64,000 bases of DNA from Blastococcus sp. URHD0036 (GCF_000701365.1 NZ_JNIK01000003.1:1-64000); one strand, 5' to 3'. Positions 1 to 8,787 are shown, numbered from the stretch's first letter. Notes: a model not told the origin generated them from the letters alone. Numbers and translations are program-made.

Positions 1-326
1 CCCAGCGGCATGATGCCGGCGTTGGCGACGACGACGTCGACCTTGCCGAGCTCGGCGATGCCCTGCTCCAGCGCCGCGGCCAGCTGGCTGCGCTCACGGA
101 CGTCGGCCTCGACGGTGACGATCCGGCGGTCGTGCGCCTCGACGAGCCGGGCGGTCTCCTTCAGGTCGTCCGGCGAGGACAGCGCGTACTCGTTGGTCGC
201 GATGTCCTTGCAGATGTCGACGGCGATGATGTCGGCACCCTCCTCGGCCAGCCGCACCGCATGGCTGCGGCCCTGGCCGCGAGCGGCACCGGTGACGAAA
301 GCGACCTTGCCCTCAACACGTCCCAC
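1..326 (-). CDS. Mycofactocin-type SDR oxidoreductase, N-terminal part
   Basis: This is the N-terminal ~108 residues of a short-chain dehydrogenase; the C-terminus lies beyond the window edge. The dinucleotide motif TGAARGQGR is near residue 11 and the structural NAG motif sits at the cut end. The insertion after beta-2 (VDICKDI followed by ~20 residues) is typical of the mycofactocin-coupled SDR subfamily, whose members hold NAD(H) tightly and are recycled by the mycofactocin cofactor. The likely job is oxidation of an alcohol or hydroxyacyl intermediate of the adjacent catabolic island. The GTG start is preceded by GGAGAGGA. A copy of the island's operator-like motif lies 24 bp upstream (350-363). 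The missing catalytic Tyr/Lys region cannot be checked here. Confidence 0.85.
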   Translation of the reverse strand, partial: MGRVEGKVAFVTGAARGQGRSHAVRLAEEGADIIAVDICKDIATNEYALSSPDDLKETARLVEAHDRRIVTVEADVRERSQLAAALEQGIAELGKVDVVVANAGIMPL

Positions 327-349
327 GGGATGTCCTCTCCGTTCCGTTG

Positions 350-363
350 ATCGTCATCATGTT
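350..363 (-). promoter_or_regulatory. Operator-like site A (degenerate left half)
   Basis: The top strand reads ATCGTCATCATGTT. The right half ATCATGTT matches the island consensus AAyCTnAyCAtGTT exactly, while the left half is poor. It lies 24 bp before the SDR GTG start. Binding by the GntR regulator at 4785-5540 is inferred. Confidence 0.5.
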
Positions 364-409
364 CTCGGCACGCGCGCACGGCGCTGCCCGGACCCGCCCG
401 TCGGCGGCA

Positions 410-1261
410 TCAGAAGGCCGTCGCCTCCCGTCCGACCGGGCTCTGCCCCTCGGGCCAGCCGCGGATCAGGGCGTCCTGCGAGAACGAGGCCACCAGCCGT
501 CCGTCCTCGGTGAAGACGTCGGCGCGACCGAACGCGCGACCGTTGCCCGCGTGCACCGCCTCGTGGTCGATCAGCAACCACTCGTCGGCCCGGAACGCGT
601 CCTCGAAGCTCAGCGAGTGGCTGACCACCCCGGTCGAGATCTCGACGTGCGCCATCGCCTGACCGAAGCCGGCGTGCGGGCGCAGTGCGGTGGCGATCAA
701 CCAGCCGTCGGTCGCGTAGGCCAGGAGCGCCCGCGAGATCCCCGGCTCGTCCGGGGCGCCGGGGAAGCGGACCCACATCTGCAGGCTCGGCGGCCCCGTC
801 AACGTCGGGTCGGTGATGTCGACGCCCCCGACCAGGATCGTCTCGGGGGCCGCGAGTGAGTTCGAGTGGGCGCGGGTCGGGTCGGGCCCCGGCACCACCG
901 GCATCGGTCGCGCGTGGCGGATGAGATCGGGCTCCTCGACGTCCATGAGGACGAGGGCGCGGGCACACAGCCGGTCGTCCTGCACGAAGCTCACGGTCAG
1001 GCTCCCGAGGTTCCGGCCGCCGTGCATCGACTCGACGCGGATGTCGGCCGGCCGGTCGGTGCGCACACCCCGGGCGAACACCGAGTGGATGGTCCGCACG
1101 CGCTTGTCCGGCTGGGTGCGCTGAGCCGCCACGATCGCCTGGCCCAGCATCTCTCCCCCGAAGACCACGCCCCGGCCCGCCTCGACGTGCTGGGCGCGAT
1201 AGACGTCCGGCCCGACCGACTCGATCTCGAGCGCGTCCAACGTCTGCTGCATCTGGTCCAA
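410..1261 (-). CDS. TesB-type acyl-CoA thioesterase
   Basis: About 283 residues form the double hot-dog fold of TesB/acyl-CoA thioesterase II, which hydrolyses acyl-CoA to free acid and CoA. The N-terminal domain shows the family signature VVFGGEMLGQAIVAA and the following VHS-like IHSVFARG. The C-terminal domain carries the second hot-dog, ending with SFSQDALIRG. I chose a TTG start at 1261 because GGAGGA lies 6 nt upstream; this begins the protein at MDQMQQTLDALEI, matching the usual TesB start. The longer in-frame ATG at 1309 would overlap operator-like site B. In this island it may release CoA from stalled intermediates or deliver a free acid product; the substrate is unknown. Confidence 0.82.
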   Translation of the reverse strand: MDQMQQTLDALEIESVGPDVYRAQHVEAGRGVVFGGEMLGQAIVAAQRTQPDKRVRTIHSVFARGVRTDRPADIRVESMHGGRNLGSLTVSFVQDDRLCARALVLMDVEEPDLIRHARPMPVVPGPDPTRAHSNSLAAPETILVGGVDITDPTLTGPPSLQMWVRFPGAPDEPGISRALLAYATDGWLIATALRPHAGFGQAMAHVEISTGVVSHSLSFEDAFRADEWLLIDHEAVHAGNGRAFGRADVFTEDGRLVASFSQDALIRGWPEGQSPVGREATAF

Positions 1262-1301
1262 CGTGGGTCCTCCGGCGACTTCGACGGTGTGCGTTGCGCT
1301 G

Positions 1302-1315
1302 AATAGCATCAGATT
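1302..1315 (-). promoter_or_regulatory. Operator-like site B
   Basis: The minus strand reads AATCTGATGCTATT, matching the island motif well in its left half and weakly in its right half. It lies about 41 bp upstream of the proposed TTG start of the thioesterase, which helps place that start downstream of the site. Confidence 0.5.
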
Positions 1316-1409
1316 CAAACGGGGTCCGCAAGGACCCGGGAACCCGTCCGTCGGACCGATCGGGTGGGCTGGCACCCCGCACCGACGACGGTCGTGCCCG
1401 ACGGGCCAC

Positions 1410-3023
1410 TCAGCGCGGCGCGGACGCCGTCCGGGCGCTGATCATGTCGGTGAGCTCGGGCCGGCGGACCTTGAACGTCGGCGTCCAGGGGATCTCCTGC
1501 GAGGAGAAGATCCCGATGGCGCCCGGGATCTTGAACGGGGACAGGTTCCCGCGCAGCGCCGCCTGCAGGTCGTGGGCGTCGAGGTCGCTGTCCGCGTCCA
1601 GGACGACGGCCGCCGCCACCACCTCTCCCCGCAGCGGGTCCTCCAGGGGGACGACGTAGGCCTCGGCCACCCCGTCGACGGCGAGCAACGCCTCGACGAC
1701 CTCGGCGGGTGCGACGTTGGCACCGGACGTCTTGATCATCTCGACCATGCGACCGAGGAAGTGGATCGCGGCGCCGTCCCGCCGGCCCCGGTCGCCGGTG
1801 TGGAACCACCCGTCGGCGTCGAACCCGGAGTCGCGTGGCCGACGGTGGTAGCCGGGCGTCACGCAGCGCCCGCGGAGGCAGATCTCGCCGGTCCCGCCGT
1901 CGGCGACGGGCTCGAGATCGGGATCGACCACCCGCACCTCGAGGCCGGGCTGGACCGACTCGATCGGCGCGATCGGCCCCGATCCTCCCGAGCCCCACGA
2001 GTACGGCCCGAAGGTCTCGGTCATGCCCAGCGCCATCCGGTCGCCGTCCGGCGTCAGCAGCGCCGAGGACGCACCGTCGGGAGCCAGCCGCGGATCGGCG
2101 ATCCGCAGGGACGTCCGGTCCGTCGAGGCGAATTCGGGGTGGGCCAGCAGCTGCTCCACCTGGTGCGGGTAGATGGCCAGCCTGCTGATGCGCTCGCGCT
2201 CGATCAACCGGAGCACCTCCCCCGCGTCGAACCGCTCGTGCCAGATCGACGTGCCCCCGGCGGCGAGACTGGTCACGAAGCTCATGGTGAGCCCGCCGAT
2301 CCAGAACAGGACCTGGCTGGTGTAGGTGCGGTCCCCGGCCGCGAACTGCATCCGCTCCGCGAGATCACGGGCCCGGAAGGTCACGGTGTCGTGCAGGTGG
2401 GGAACGCCCTTCGGGTCGGCCGTGGTCCCCGACGTGTGGATCATCAGGCACACGTCGTAGGGCGTGACCTCGGCCTCGACGGCTGCGAGGAGTTCCTCGT
2501 CGACCAGGCCGAGGACGCCGTGGTCGCCCGGTGAGGACACCCAGGCCGTCGCCACGTCGCCGGTCGTGAACTCGATCCACCGCAGCATCGGCGCGGCCGG
2601 CAGGGCCAGCTGCGGCCGCTCGCTCCCGGCGAGTCCCGGGACGGCCTGCTCCAGGCGGCGGACCTGGTCCACGCCGACGACGTGGGAGGCGGTCAGGACT
2701 CCGGCCATGTCCCCGTGCCGGATGAGCCGGTGGAGCTCACGGCCGGGAGCGAAGGTCGAGATCGGGACCGCGATCGCCCCGATCCGGCACACGGCGGTCA
2801 GGGCGACGATGAAGTCCGGCCCGTTCCCGAACGACACGCCGATGCGGTCGCCCTTCCCGACCCCCCGTCCGAGCAGGTGGCGCGCCGTCACCCGGGACCG
2901 CTCGTCGAGCGCATCGAAGGTCAGTCGCGTGCCGTTTCCGACGACGGCCTCGGCGCTCCCGAACCTGGCTGCCGCCTCGCGCAGCAACTGCCCCATCGTG
3001 CCCGCTTCGATCGCGCCGGCCAT
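1410..3023 (-). CDS. Acyl-CoA synthetase (AMP-binding, FadD-like)
   Basis: This 537-residue ANL-superfamily ligase adenylates a carboxylic acid and transfers it to CoA. The P-loop motif TSGTTADPKG is near residue 170. Also present are the adenylate-site MTETFGPYSWG region, the GWFHTGDRGRRDG hinge segment and the C-terminal K in PTFKVRRPEL, where the catalytic lysine is expected. The ATG at 3023 has GGGAGG 7-8 nt upstream, so the longer open frame toward 3434 is rejected. It lies downstream of the amidohydrolase gene with a 214-bp gap containing no copy of the island motif, so the two are probably cotranscribed. It is the likely entry step that primes the island's substrate for beta-oxidation. 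Confidence 0.88.
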   Translation of the reverse strand: MAGAIEAGTMGQLLREAAARFGSAEAVVGNGTRLTFDALDERSRVTARHLLGRGVGKGDRIGVSFGNGPDFIVALTAVCRIGAIAVPISTFAPGRELHRLIRHGDMAGVLTASHVVGVDQVRRLEQAVPGLAGSERPQLALPAAPMLRWIEFTTGDVATAWVSSPGDHGVLGLVDEELLAAVEAEVTPYDVCLMIHTSGTTADPKGVPHLHDTVTFRARDLAERMQFAAGDRTYTSQVLFWIGGLTMSFVTSLAAGGTSIWHERFDAGEVLRLIERERISRLAIYPHQVEQLLAHPEFASTDRTSLRIADPRLAPDGASSALLTPDGDRMALGMTETFGPYSWGSGGSGPIAPIESVQPGLEVRVVDPDLEPVADGGTGEICLRGRCVTPGYHRRPRDSGFDADGWFHTGDRGRRDGAAIHFLGRMVEMIKTSGANVAPAEVVEALLAVDGVAEAYVVPLEDPLRGEVVAAAVVLDADSDLDAHDLQAALRGNLSPFKIPGAIGIFSSQEIPWTPTFKVRRPELTDMISARTASAPR

Positions 3024-3237
3024 GGGCCCGCCTCCCTGCTCTGGCCGTCCGGACGACTCCTCGGGGGCGAGGCCGTCCGGACCGGTGGACTGGTGTGCTG
3101 GACGTGCACGCGTCGGGTCACCGTCCGGACCCCCTGGACCCCTCTCGCAGCCGCACCATCTCGCCGCGGAGGGCCGTCGCCCGTCACCGGAGCCCGATCG
3201 ACCAGATGCGCCGGCCCCTCGAGGCGGCCGCGCGAGG

Positions 3238-4392
3238 TCAGAACGGCTGGTCGATGACCGCCGGGTCGAACTTGAAGATCTCGAGCGCGTTCTCGCGGAA
3301 GATCCGGCGGGCCTCGTCCGCCGAGACGAACGCCGCCTGCTCGTCGACGAGGCGGCGCGAGTGGGGGAACGTGCCCTCCTCGTGCGGGTAGTCGTGCCCC
3401 CACATGAGCGACCGGTGGCCGGAGAGCGGGACACTGCGCATGCCCTGGAAGTCCACCTGGAACGTGGAGTGGATCTGGTTCCGGACGTACCAGCTCGGCG
3501 CGTGCTCGAGGTCCGGGTACACCGTGGGCTTGGACCGCTGCGCCTTGTGGATGTCGTCGTACTCGCGGAAGACCTTGTCGTAGTAGTCCATCAGCTCCAT
3601 CACCCAGGCCAGCCACCCGGTGTTGAACTCGACGAAGACGACGTGCAGGTCCGGGTGCTTGGCCAGGACCCCGGACGTGGAGAGCAGCGCGGCCGTACGC
3701 GGGCCGATCGTCTCCGTGGAGACCAGGTTGGCGACCGTCGCGCCGGGACCGCGGTACCAGATGGTGTCGAACCCGGTCCCCTGGTGCATCACGACCGGCA
3801 GCCCGGCAGCGTCGATGGCATCCCACATCGGGTCCCAGGCCCGGTGGTTCCACGACGGCCCGTGGGCCAGGTGCGACGGGAGCATGACCGACCGCAGCCC
3901 CATCTCGGCGATCCGCTCCACCTCACGCGTCGCCTGCTCCGGTTCCCACGTCGGGATGAGACCGGCGCAGGAGAACCGCTGCGACTTGCTCTGCAGGGTG
4001 TCGTAGACCCAGTCGTTGTAGACCCGGCAGCTCGCCTCGCCGCCCTTGGCGTCCTCGAGCATCCAGACGTACAGGCCGATGGTCGGGAAGATGGCCTCGG
4101 CCACGATGCCCTCGGACTGCATCACCGCGAAGCGCTTCTCCGGGTCCAGGACGGAGAGCCGCTCGGCCTCGGACGCCATGTCCCGCTTGTAGACGTGCTG
4201 GCCCTCGAACACGACCTTCCAGCTGCCGTCCTCGCCGGACTGGATGCCCTCCATGGCCTGCGACCGCAGCGACGGCGGCAGGTTGCTCGCCCAGAGGTCG
4301 CGTGGCTCGTTGACGTGGGAGTCGGCCGAGATCAGACCGATGTCCGAGACCTTGCCAACCTGGGCGGCCTCGACCGATTCGACACTCGTCAC
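3238..4392 (-). CDS. Amidohydrolase_2 family protein, first copy
   Basis: A TIM-barrel metal-dependent hydrolase of about 384 residues. The N-terminal metal motif reads ISADSHVNEP (DxH form rather than HxH), a barrel-strand His appears in VVMHQGTG, and the C-terminal Asp lies in GHDYPHEEG. This family includes ACMSD-like decarboxylases and C-C or ring hydrolases; the reaction cannot be assigned from sequence. The GTG start at 4392 is preceded by GAGAGGGGA. The upstream frame to 4461 has no such site. The gene heads the leftward unit facing the GntR regulator, with operator-like site C 82 bp upstream. A related protein is encoded at 10971-12236. Confidence 0.85.
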   Translation of the reverse strand: MTSVESVEAAQVGKVSDIGLISADSHVNEPRDLWASNLPPSLRSQAMEGIQSGEDGSWKVVFEGQHVYKRDMASEAERLSVLDPEKRFAVMQSEGIVAEAIFPTIGLYVWMLEDAKGGEASCRVYNDWVYDTLQSKSQRFSCAGLIPTWEPEQATREVERIAEMGLRSVMLPSHLAHGPSWNHRAWDPMWDAIDAAGLPVVMHQGTGFDTIWYRGPGATVANLVSTETIGPRTAALLSTSGVLAKHPDLHVVFVEFNTGWLAWVMELMDYYDKVFREYDDIHKAQRSKPTVYPDLEHAPSWYVRNQIHSTFQVDFQGMRSVPLSGHRSLMWGHDYPHEEGTFPHSRRLVDEQAAFVSADEARRIFRENALEIFKFDPAVIDQPF

Positions 4393-4473
4393 TGCTCGTC
4401 CCCTCTCGGGTGGAGCCCCCGCCGCGCGCGGGTCCACCCGTGACCGTGACCGGACGGCCATCCGGTCGTCTTG

Positions 4474-4487
4474 AACCTTATCATGTT
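4474..4487. promoter_or_regulatory. Operator-like site C
   Basis: AACCTTATCATGTT is one of the best copies of the island motif and is close to a palindrome with half-sites AAC/GTT. It sits 82 bp upstream of the amidohydrolase GTG start. Confidence 0.6.
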
Positions 4488-4596
4488 GCTTCTCCGTTGA
4501 CGGCGCCGATCAATACCGGGCTGGGCCGTTCCGAACGATCCGCACCCGTGACCGAGCGTGATGGCCGCCGGCGACCGCACGGCGCCCGCAACCGAC

Positions 4597-4634
4597 GCCG
4601 CCGTCGTCAACATGGTCATGTTGACGACGGCGGC
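4597..4634. repeat. Perfect inverted repeat, 18-bp arms, contains site G
   Basis: Arms GCCGCCGTCGTCAACATG (4597-4614) and its exact reverse complement (4617-4634) flank a 2-bp centre. The central 14 bp, AACATGGTCATGTT (4609-4622), is a symmetrical version of the motif found at sites A-F. It lies 163 bp before the GntR start, in a divergent region rather than after a gene, so an operator is more likely than a terminator. Confidence 0.7.
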
Positions 4635-4784
4635 CCGCTCTCCCAGGGGCTCCGGCACCGGGCCGGTCAGTGCTCCGGGCCCCGGACGGAGGGCACGCTC
4701 CACCTGCCCCGATGGGGGGAACCGTGCGCGCCGGCGCCGCTCAGCGGAGCCGGGAACCCGCGTCCGCGCATGTAGGGTTCCGCC

Positions 4785-5540
4785 GTGAGGACGTCGCGCA
4801 ACGGTTACGCGCCGCGATTGGCAGAGCGCGTGGCCCGGGACATCGAACTCGACATCATCGCGAAGAACCTCGTCGCCGGGGACTCCCTCGGGCACGAGGC
4901 GGAGCTGATGGAGCGGTACGGCGTCAGTCGCGGCGTCATCCGTGAAGCGGTCACGCTGGTGGAACACCACATGCAGGCCGAGACCCGGCGGGGCGCCGGA
5001 GGCGGCCTCATCGTGGTCGAGCCGAGCGTCGGGGCCATCAGCGAGATGGCGTCGCTCTACCTCGCGCGCAAGCGGGTGTCCGTGGCGGACGTCTTCCAGA
5101 CCCGGCTCCTGCTGGAAGCCGAGGCGATCGAGGAGATCGTCGCCTCGATGGACGAGTCGAAGGCAGCCGCTCTCCGCGAGGAGGCACGCCGGCCGCGCCC
5201 CGCTCCCGAGGACCTGGCGATGGAGTCGGAGCAGTTCCACCTGCTCCTGGCCACGCTGAGCGGGAACGGCGTGCTCGAGATGCTCGTGCCCATCCTCTCC
5301 GGTCTCGTGAACGACGTCTGGAGCGCCCGCCACCGGCGCCCCTCCGCACGCGAGCACACGGCGGCCTGGAACCGGGCGACCACGGAGCACGGCGCCATCG
5401 CGGAAGCGATCATCGCCGGCGACGCGGAGGCCGCCCGGCGCCACCTCGCCGAGCACCTGGAGCAGATCAGCGAGGCCCTGGCCGCCGACGAGCGGATCAT
5501 CACCGCGCGCAGCATGACCGCCGACGGCGCGCGGCTGTAG
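4785..5540 (+). CDS. FadR-type GntR regulator (FCD domain)
   Basis: A 251-residue transcription factor. Residues ~10-75 form the winged helix, with GntR recognition segment AELMERYGVSRGVIREAV. Residues ~95-235 form an all-helical FCD effector domain, with His in QFHLLLATLSGN and in RRHLAEHLEQ at positions usual for metal or carboxylate ligands. FCD regulators sense small organic acids or acyl-CoAs and generally repress nearby catabolic genes. The start is GTG at 4785 with a poor ribosome binding site. It is the only regulator within the 1-17.4 kb island and faces away from the leftward catabolic unit. I infer that it binds the recurring 14-bp motif. Confidence 0.88.
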   Translation: MRTSRNGYAPRLAERVARDIELDIIAKNLVAGDSLGHEAELMERYGVSRGVIREAVTLVEHHMQAETRRGAGGGLIVVEPSVGAISEMASLYLARKRVSVADVFQTRLLLEAEAIEEIVASMDESKAAALREEARRPRPAPEDLAMESEQFHLLLATLSGNGVLEMLVPILSGLVNDVWSARHRRPSAREHTAAWNRATTEHGAIAEAIIAGDAEAARRHLAEHLEQISEALAADERIITARSMTADGARL

Positions 5541-5569
5541 GGACGCACGCCGGCCCGACCGCTGCGAGC

Positions 5570-6814
5570 TCACCCGCGGCGGCGGGCGTTCCGCAGGACC
5601 TCCTCGAACGGCACGTCGCGGTCGAACGAGGGTTCCCTCGGGAGCCCCAGCAGCCGCTCGCTGATGATGTTCCGCTGGATCTCGCTCGTGCCACCGCCGA
5701 TGGTGGCGATCCGCGCGGTCAGCCACGCCGTGCCGGCGTTGTCGGGCTGCACGTCGTCGCCGTCCCAGGTGACGCCGTCCGCGCCGAGCACCGCGAGCCG
5801 GGTGCGGGCGACCCGGTGCCCGTCCTCCGACCCCCGCAGCTTGCCGAGCGAGCCCCACGGGCCCTGGTGCGTCCCGAGGGCCAGTCCCCGGATGATGCGG
5901 TCCCCGGTGAGCCGGGTGACCACGGAGTCGATGTAGGCGTCGGCCACGGCCTGGTTGTGCAGGTCCAGGGCCGCGCGCTCGCGGGCGACCGCCGCCAACT
6001 GCGTCGCCTCGGCGGTGCGGTCGACCACCATCGTGGTGCTGCGTCCGCCGGCCCCGAGCCGGCCGTAACCGATGTCGGCGGTCTGGTTCCGTTCGTGGAC
6101 CATGAGCGACTGCACGACGGCCCATCCGTCGTCCTCGTCGCCGATGAGGTTCTCCCGTGGCAGGACCACGTCGTCGAAGAACTCCTCGCAGACGTCGCCC
6201 AGCTCGCCGTCGGCCATCCGCGTCCGGTGGACGCTGACGCCTGGGTCGTCCTTCAGCGGGACGATGACCAGCGAGAGACCCCGGTGCTTGGGCACGCTCC
6301 AGTTGGAGCGCGCCAGGCAGATGCCGTAGTCGGCGATGTAGGCATTGGTGCTCCACATCTTGGAACCGCTCAGCACGTAGTGGTCGCCGGTCCGGGTCAG
6401 CCGGGTCGTCGCCCCGGCGAGGTCCGATCCGCCGCGGGGCTCGGACAGCAACTGGATCATGATGATGTCGCCGCGGAGCAGCTGCGGCAGGAACTCGCGC
6501 TTCTGGGCCTCGGAGCCCCGCTCGAGCAGCAGCGGCGCCACCATGCCGATCGACACCCAGTACTGCCGCGGCACCTGCCGGCCGAGTTCGTCCGTGCAGT
6601 CGTAGAAGGCCCGCTGGTGGGCGAGCGTGAGCCCGGCGCCCCCGTGGTCGACCGGGAACGCGATGCCGCCGAACCCGGCGTCGTAGATGCGGTTCTGCAG
6701 CGTGCGGTCGTCGACGGGCTCGTCGTCCCACGTCGGCAGGTTGTCCTCGATCCACGTGCGCGCCCGAGCAGCGAAGTGCCCGACCGACTCCGTGGTGCCG
6801 GCCGTCGACGTCAC
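5570..6814 (-). CDS. Acyl-CoA dehydrogenase, FadE-like subunit
   Basis: A 414-residue flavin dehydrogenase introducing the alpha-beta double bond into an acyl-CoA. The FAD/substrate loop QLLSEPRGGSDLAG is near residue 130, SGSKMWSTNAYIADY follows, and the C-terminal helix has GGGTSEIQRNIISERLLGLP. The GTG start at 6814 follows GGACGGAGGA and overlaps the upstream dehydrogenase stop (GTGA). The tightly coupled pair with the 379-residue partner recalls actinobacterial heteromeric dehydrogenases such as FadE26/27 or FadE28/29, used for bulky ring or side-chain substrates. At the position before GTSEIQ, where MCAD-type enzymes have the catalytic Glu, this protein has Gly. The physiological substrate is not identifiable. 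Confidence 0.87.
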   Translation of the reverse strand: MTSTAGTTESVGHFAARARTWIEDNLPTWDDEPVDDRTLQNRIYDAGFGGIAFPVDHGGAGLTLAHQRAFYDCTDELGRQVPRQYWVSIGMVAPLLLERGSEAQKREFLPQLLRGDIIMIQLLSEPRGGSDLAGATTRLTRTGDHYVLSGSKMWSTNAYIADYGICLARSNWSVPKHRGLSLVIVPLKDDPGVSVHRTRMADGELGDVCEEFFDDVVLPRENLIGDEDDGWAVVQSLMVHERNQTADIGYGRLGAGGRSTTMVVDRTAEATQLAAVARERAALDLHNQAVADAYIDSVVTRLTGDRIIRGLALGTHQGPWGSLGKLRGSEDGHRVARTRLAVLGADGVTWDGDDVQPDNAGTAWLTARIATIGGGTSEIQRNIISERLLGLPREPSFDRDVPFEEVLRNARRRG

Positions 6815-7950
6815 AGCCGTCCTCCGTCCGCGAGCAGGTCCAGGAGCCGGCGGCGGTGGAGTTCCGGGGTCCCCCACATGGCGCGGTCGACCGCGGCCCG
6901 CCGGTTGTACAGGTGCAGGTCGTGCTCCCAGGTCACGCCCATCCCCCCGGTGATCTGCACGCAGTCGTCCACGATCTCCAGGCAGTGCCGGCCGACGTAG
7001 GCCTTGGCGATGCTGGCGAGCCGGGACGTCTCGGCGCTCTTCCCGTCGATGCTCGCGGCGAGCTCCTCGGTGACGGCCTTCATGCCCTCGAGATGGACCG
7101 CCATGTCGGCGAGCCGGTGCTTGAGCACCTGGAAGGAGACGATCGGGCGCCCGAAGGCGATCCGGTCCCGCCCGTACTCCACCGTCGTCTCCATCGCCCG
7201 CTCGGCGAGGCCGACCATCTCCGCGCACTGGAGGGCCAGCGCGAGCGCCAGCTGCCGCTCGACGACGTCGGCTGCCCGGCCCGGCTGCCCGACGACCGCC
7301 TCCACCGGCAGGCGGACCCCGGTGAGACGCACCCGGCCGTACCGCCGGGTCATGTCGACGCTGCGCCCCCGGAGGACGGTGACACCAGGCGCGTCCGCGG
7401 GCACGAGGACCTGGGTGAGACCACCGTCCCCACGGGCGGTCACCAGGAGGTGATCGGCGACGCCGGCGGCCTCGACGTAGGCCTTCTCCCCCTCGACGGT
7501 CACGCCGCCGTCGTCGATGACGGCGACCGTCTCGAGGGCGTCGGGGGTCCACCGGTCGCCCGGCTCGGCGAAGGCCCAGCCGGCGATCGCCTCACCGGCG
7601 GCGAGCGCGGGCAGCAGTGCTGTCCCCCGGTCCCCACCACCGGACCACGCGAGGGCCGCCGCGACGACGTTCACCGGCAGGACGGGTCCCGGTGAGACGA
7701 GCCGGCCGATCTCCTCGGCGAGGACGACCGCGTCGGTCACCGCGCGCCCCGACAGCGTGCCGCCGCCGTGGGTCTCCGGGACGAACAACGACGTCCATCC
7801 CAGCCGAGCCGCCTCGCGCCACCATCCGCGATCGAAGCCGTCGGGCTCGTCGTAGAGGTCCCGGACGGTGGTCAGGGGGGTCCGTGACTCGATGAACCTC
7901 CGAGCCGTGTCCCGGAAGGACCGCTGCTCGTCGGTCAGCTCCAGGTGCAT
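6811..7950 (-). CDS. Acyl-CoA dehydrogenase, partner subunit
   Basis: A 379-residue acyl-CoA dehydrogenase-family protein starting MHLELTDEQRSFRDTARRF. It has the mid-domain WAFAEPGDRW segment and a C-terminal QITGGMGVTWEHDLHLYNRR, typical of the smaller partner in two-subunit actinobacterial dehydrogenases. The usual TE.GSD-like loop is degenerate (FAEPGDRWTPDALE), which supports a partner that contributes only part of the active site. Its stop overlaps the next gene's GTG start by 4 bp, so subunits are probably made in equal amounts. It lies 21 bp after the enoyl-CoA hydratase gene in the same leftward operon. Confidence 0.85.
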   Translation of the reverse strand: MHLELTDEQRSFRDTARRFIESRTPLTTVRDLYDEPDGFDRGWWREAARLGWTSLFVPETHGGGTLSGRAVTDAVVLAEEIGRLVSPGPVLPVNVVAAALAWSGGGDRGTALLPALAAGEAIAGWAFAEPGDRWTPDALETVAVIDDGGVTVEGEKAYVEAAGVADHLLVTARGDGGLTQVLVPADAPGVTVLRGRSVDMTRRYGRVRLTGVRLPVEAVVGQPGRAADVVERQLALALALQCAEMVGLAERAMETTVEYGRDRIAFGRPIVSFQVLKHRLADMAVHLEGMKAVTEELAASIDGKSAETSRLASIAKAYVGRHCLEIVDDCVQITGGMGVTWEHDLHLYNRRAAVDRAMWGTPELHRRRLLDLLADGGRL

Positions 7951-7971
7951 GTCGATCCCTCCGCCGCTGCC

Positions 7972-8787
7972 CTAGCCGGCCGCGTGGGTCTGGTGGAACA
8001 GGGCGTGGAACTCGGCTCCGCGGGAGACGGCGTCCGCGACGCCGGCGACGTCGGCCCACCGGTCCACGGCCTGCTTGACGACGGCGAGGCGGTCCGCGGG
8101 CGTCTCCGCGATCCGGGCGGCGGACCCGGCGACCTGCTCCCGGAGGGCCTCGTCGCTCTGTACGACGACGTCGGCCAACCCGATCCGCGCGGCCTCCCGT
8201 CCCTCGACGAGGCGTCCCGTGAAGAGCAGCTCCTTGGTGCGGGCGACGCCGATGCGCAGCGGCCAGAAGCCGAGCGTCGGCGGGAGGCCGATCCCCTGCC
8301 GGACCTCCGGCATGCCGAAGCGCGCCGACTCCGAGCAGTACACGAGGTCGCAGCAGCCGACGATCTCGTTGGCGACCCCGAGGCAGTAGCCGTGCACCTG
8401 GGCGATCAGGGGCTTCGGCGAGTTCCGGAGGAGGAGCCAGTCGTGCGCCCGTTCGCGGTTGTTCACGAAGTCGCCGGCCGCCTCGGTGAGCGCCGCACTG
8501 CCCCCGAGCCCGGAGCCGATGGGCCTCTCCGCCGCCTCGTCCGGCGCGGCGGCCAGCGCCGTGACGTCGAAGCCGGCCGAGAACGCCCGTCCCTCCCCCG
8601 CCAGGACGACGACCCGGGTGCCGGGGTCGAGCATCGCCGCACGGACGGCTGCGCGGAACCGGGCCATCATCGGACCGTCGAAGGCGTTCAGCTTCTCGGG
8701 CCGGTTCAGCGTGATGGTGGTGACGGAGCCCTCGGTGGTCACGACCACCCGCTCGGTGCCCGCCTCGTCCCGCCGCGGCCCGGTCAC
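7972..8787 (-). CDS. Enoyl-CoA hydratase (crotonase family)
   Basis: A 271-residue crotonase. The oxyanion-hole region reads GRAFSAGFDVTAL. Both catalytic glutamates expected for hydratases are present: Glu in GVANEIVGCCD and Glu in FGMPEVRQGIG. It should hydrate the enoyl-CoA formed by the dehydrogenase pair encoded just downstream. The GTG start at 8787 overlaps the E1 beta stop (GTGA), which fixes the start against the longer frame to 8898. It is part of the tight operon 10804 to 5570. Confidence 0.87.
   Translation of the reverse strand: MTGPRRDEAGTERVVVTTEGSVTTITLNRPEKLNAFDGPMMARFRAAVRAAMLDPGTRVVVLAGEGRAFSAGFDVTALAAAPDEAAERPIGSGLGGSAALTEAAGDFVNNRERAHDWLLLRNSPKPLIAQVHGYCLGVANEIVGCCDLVYCSESARFGMPEVRQGIGLPPTLGFWPLRIGVARTKELLFTGRLVEGREAARIGLADVVVQSDEALREQVAGSAARIAETPADRLAVVKQAVDRWADVAGVADAVSRGAEFHALFHQTHAAG

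Larger units (their letters stand above)
4393..4784. promoter_or_regulatory. Divergent control region, amidohydrolase / GntR
   Basis: These 392 bp have no credible gene. They separate the leftward amidohydrolase from the rightward GntR gene and hold operator-like sites C and G and the long inverted repeat at 4597-4634. Placement suggests autoregulation plus control of the leftward unit. Confidence 0.6.

Noticed and set aside
1262-1375. N-terminal extension of the thioesterase from ATG 1375 or 1309
   Set aside because: GGAGGA at 6 nt from TTG 1261 and family N-termini favour the shorter protein, and the extension would run through an operator-like site.
2464-4443. A 659-codon rightward frame opposite the ligase and amidohydrolase
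   Set aside because: It lies antisense to two genes with strong motifs and shows low-complexity charged sequence.
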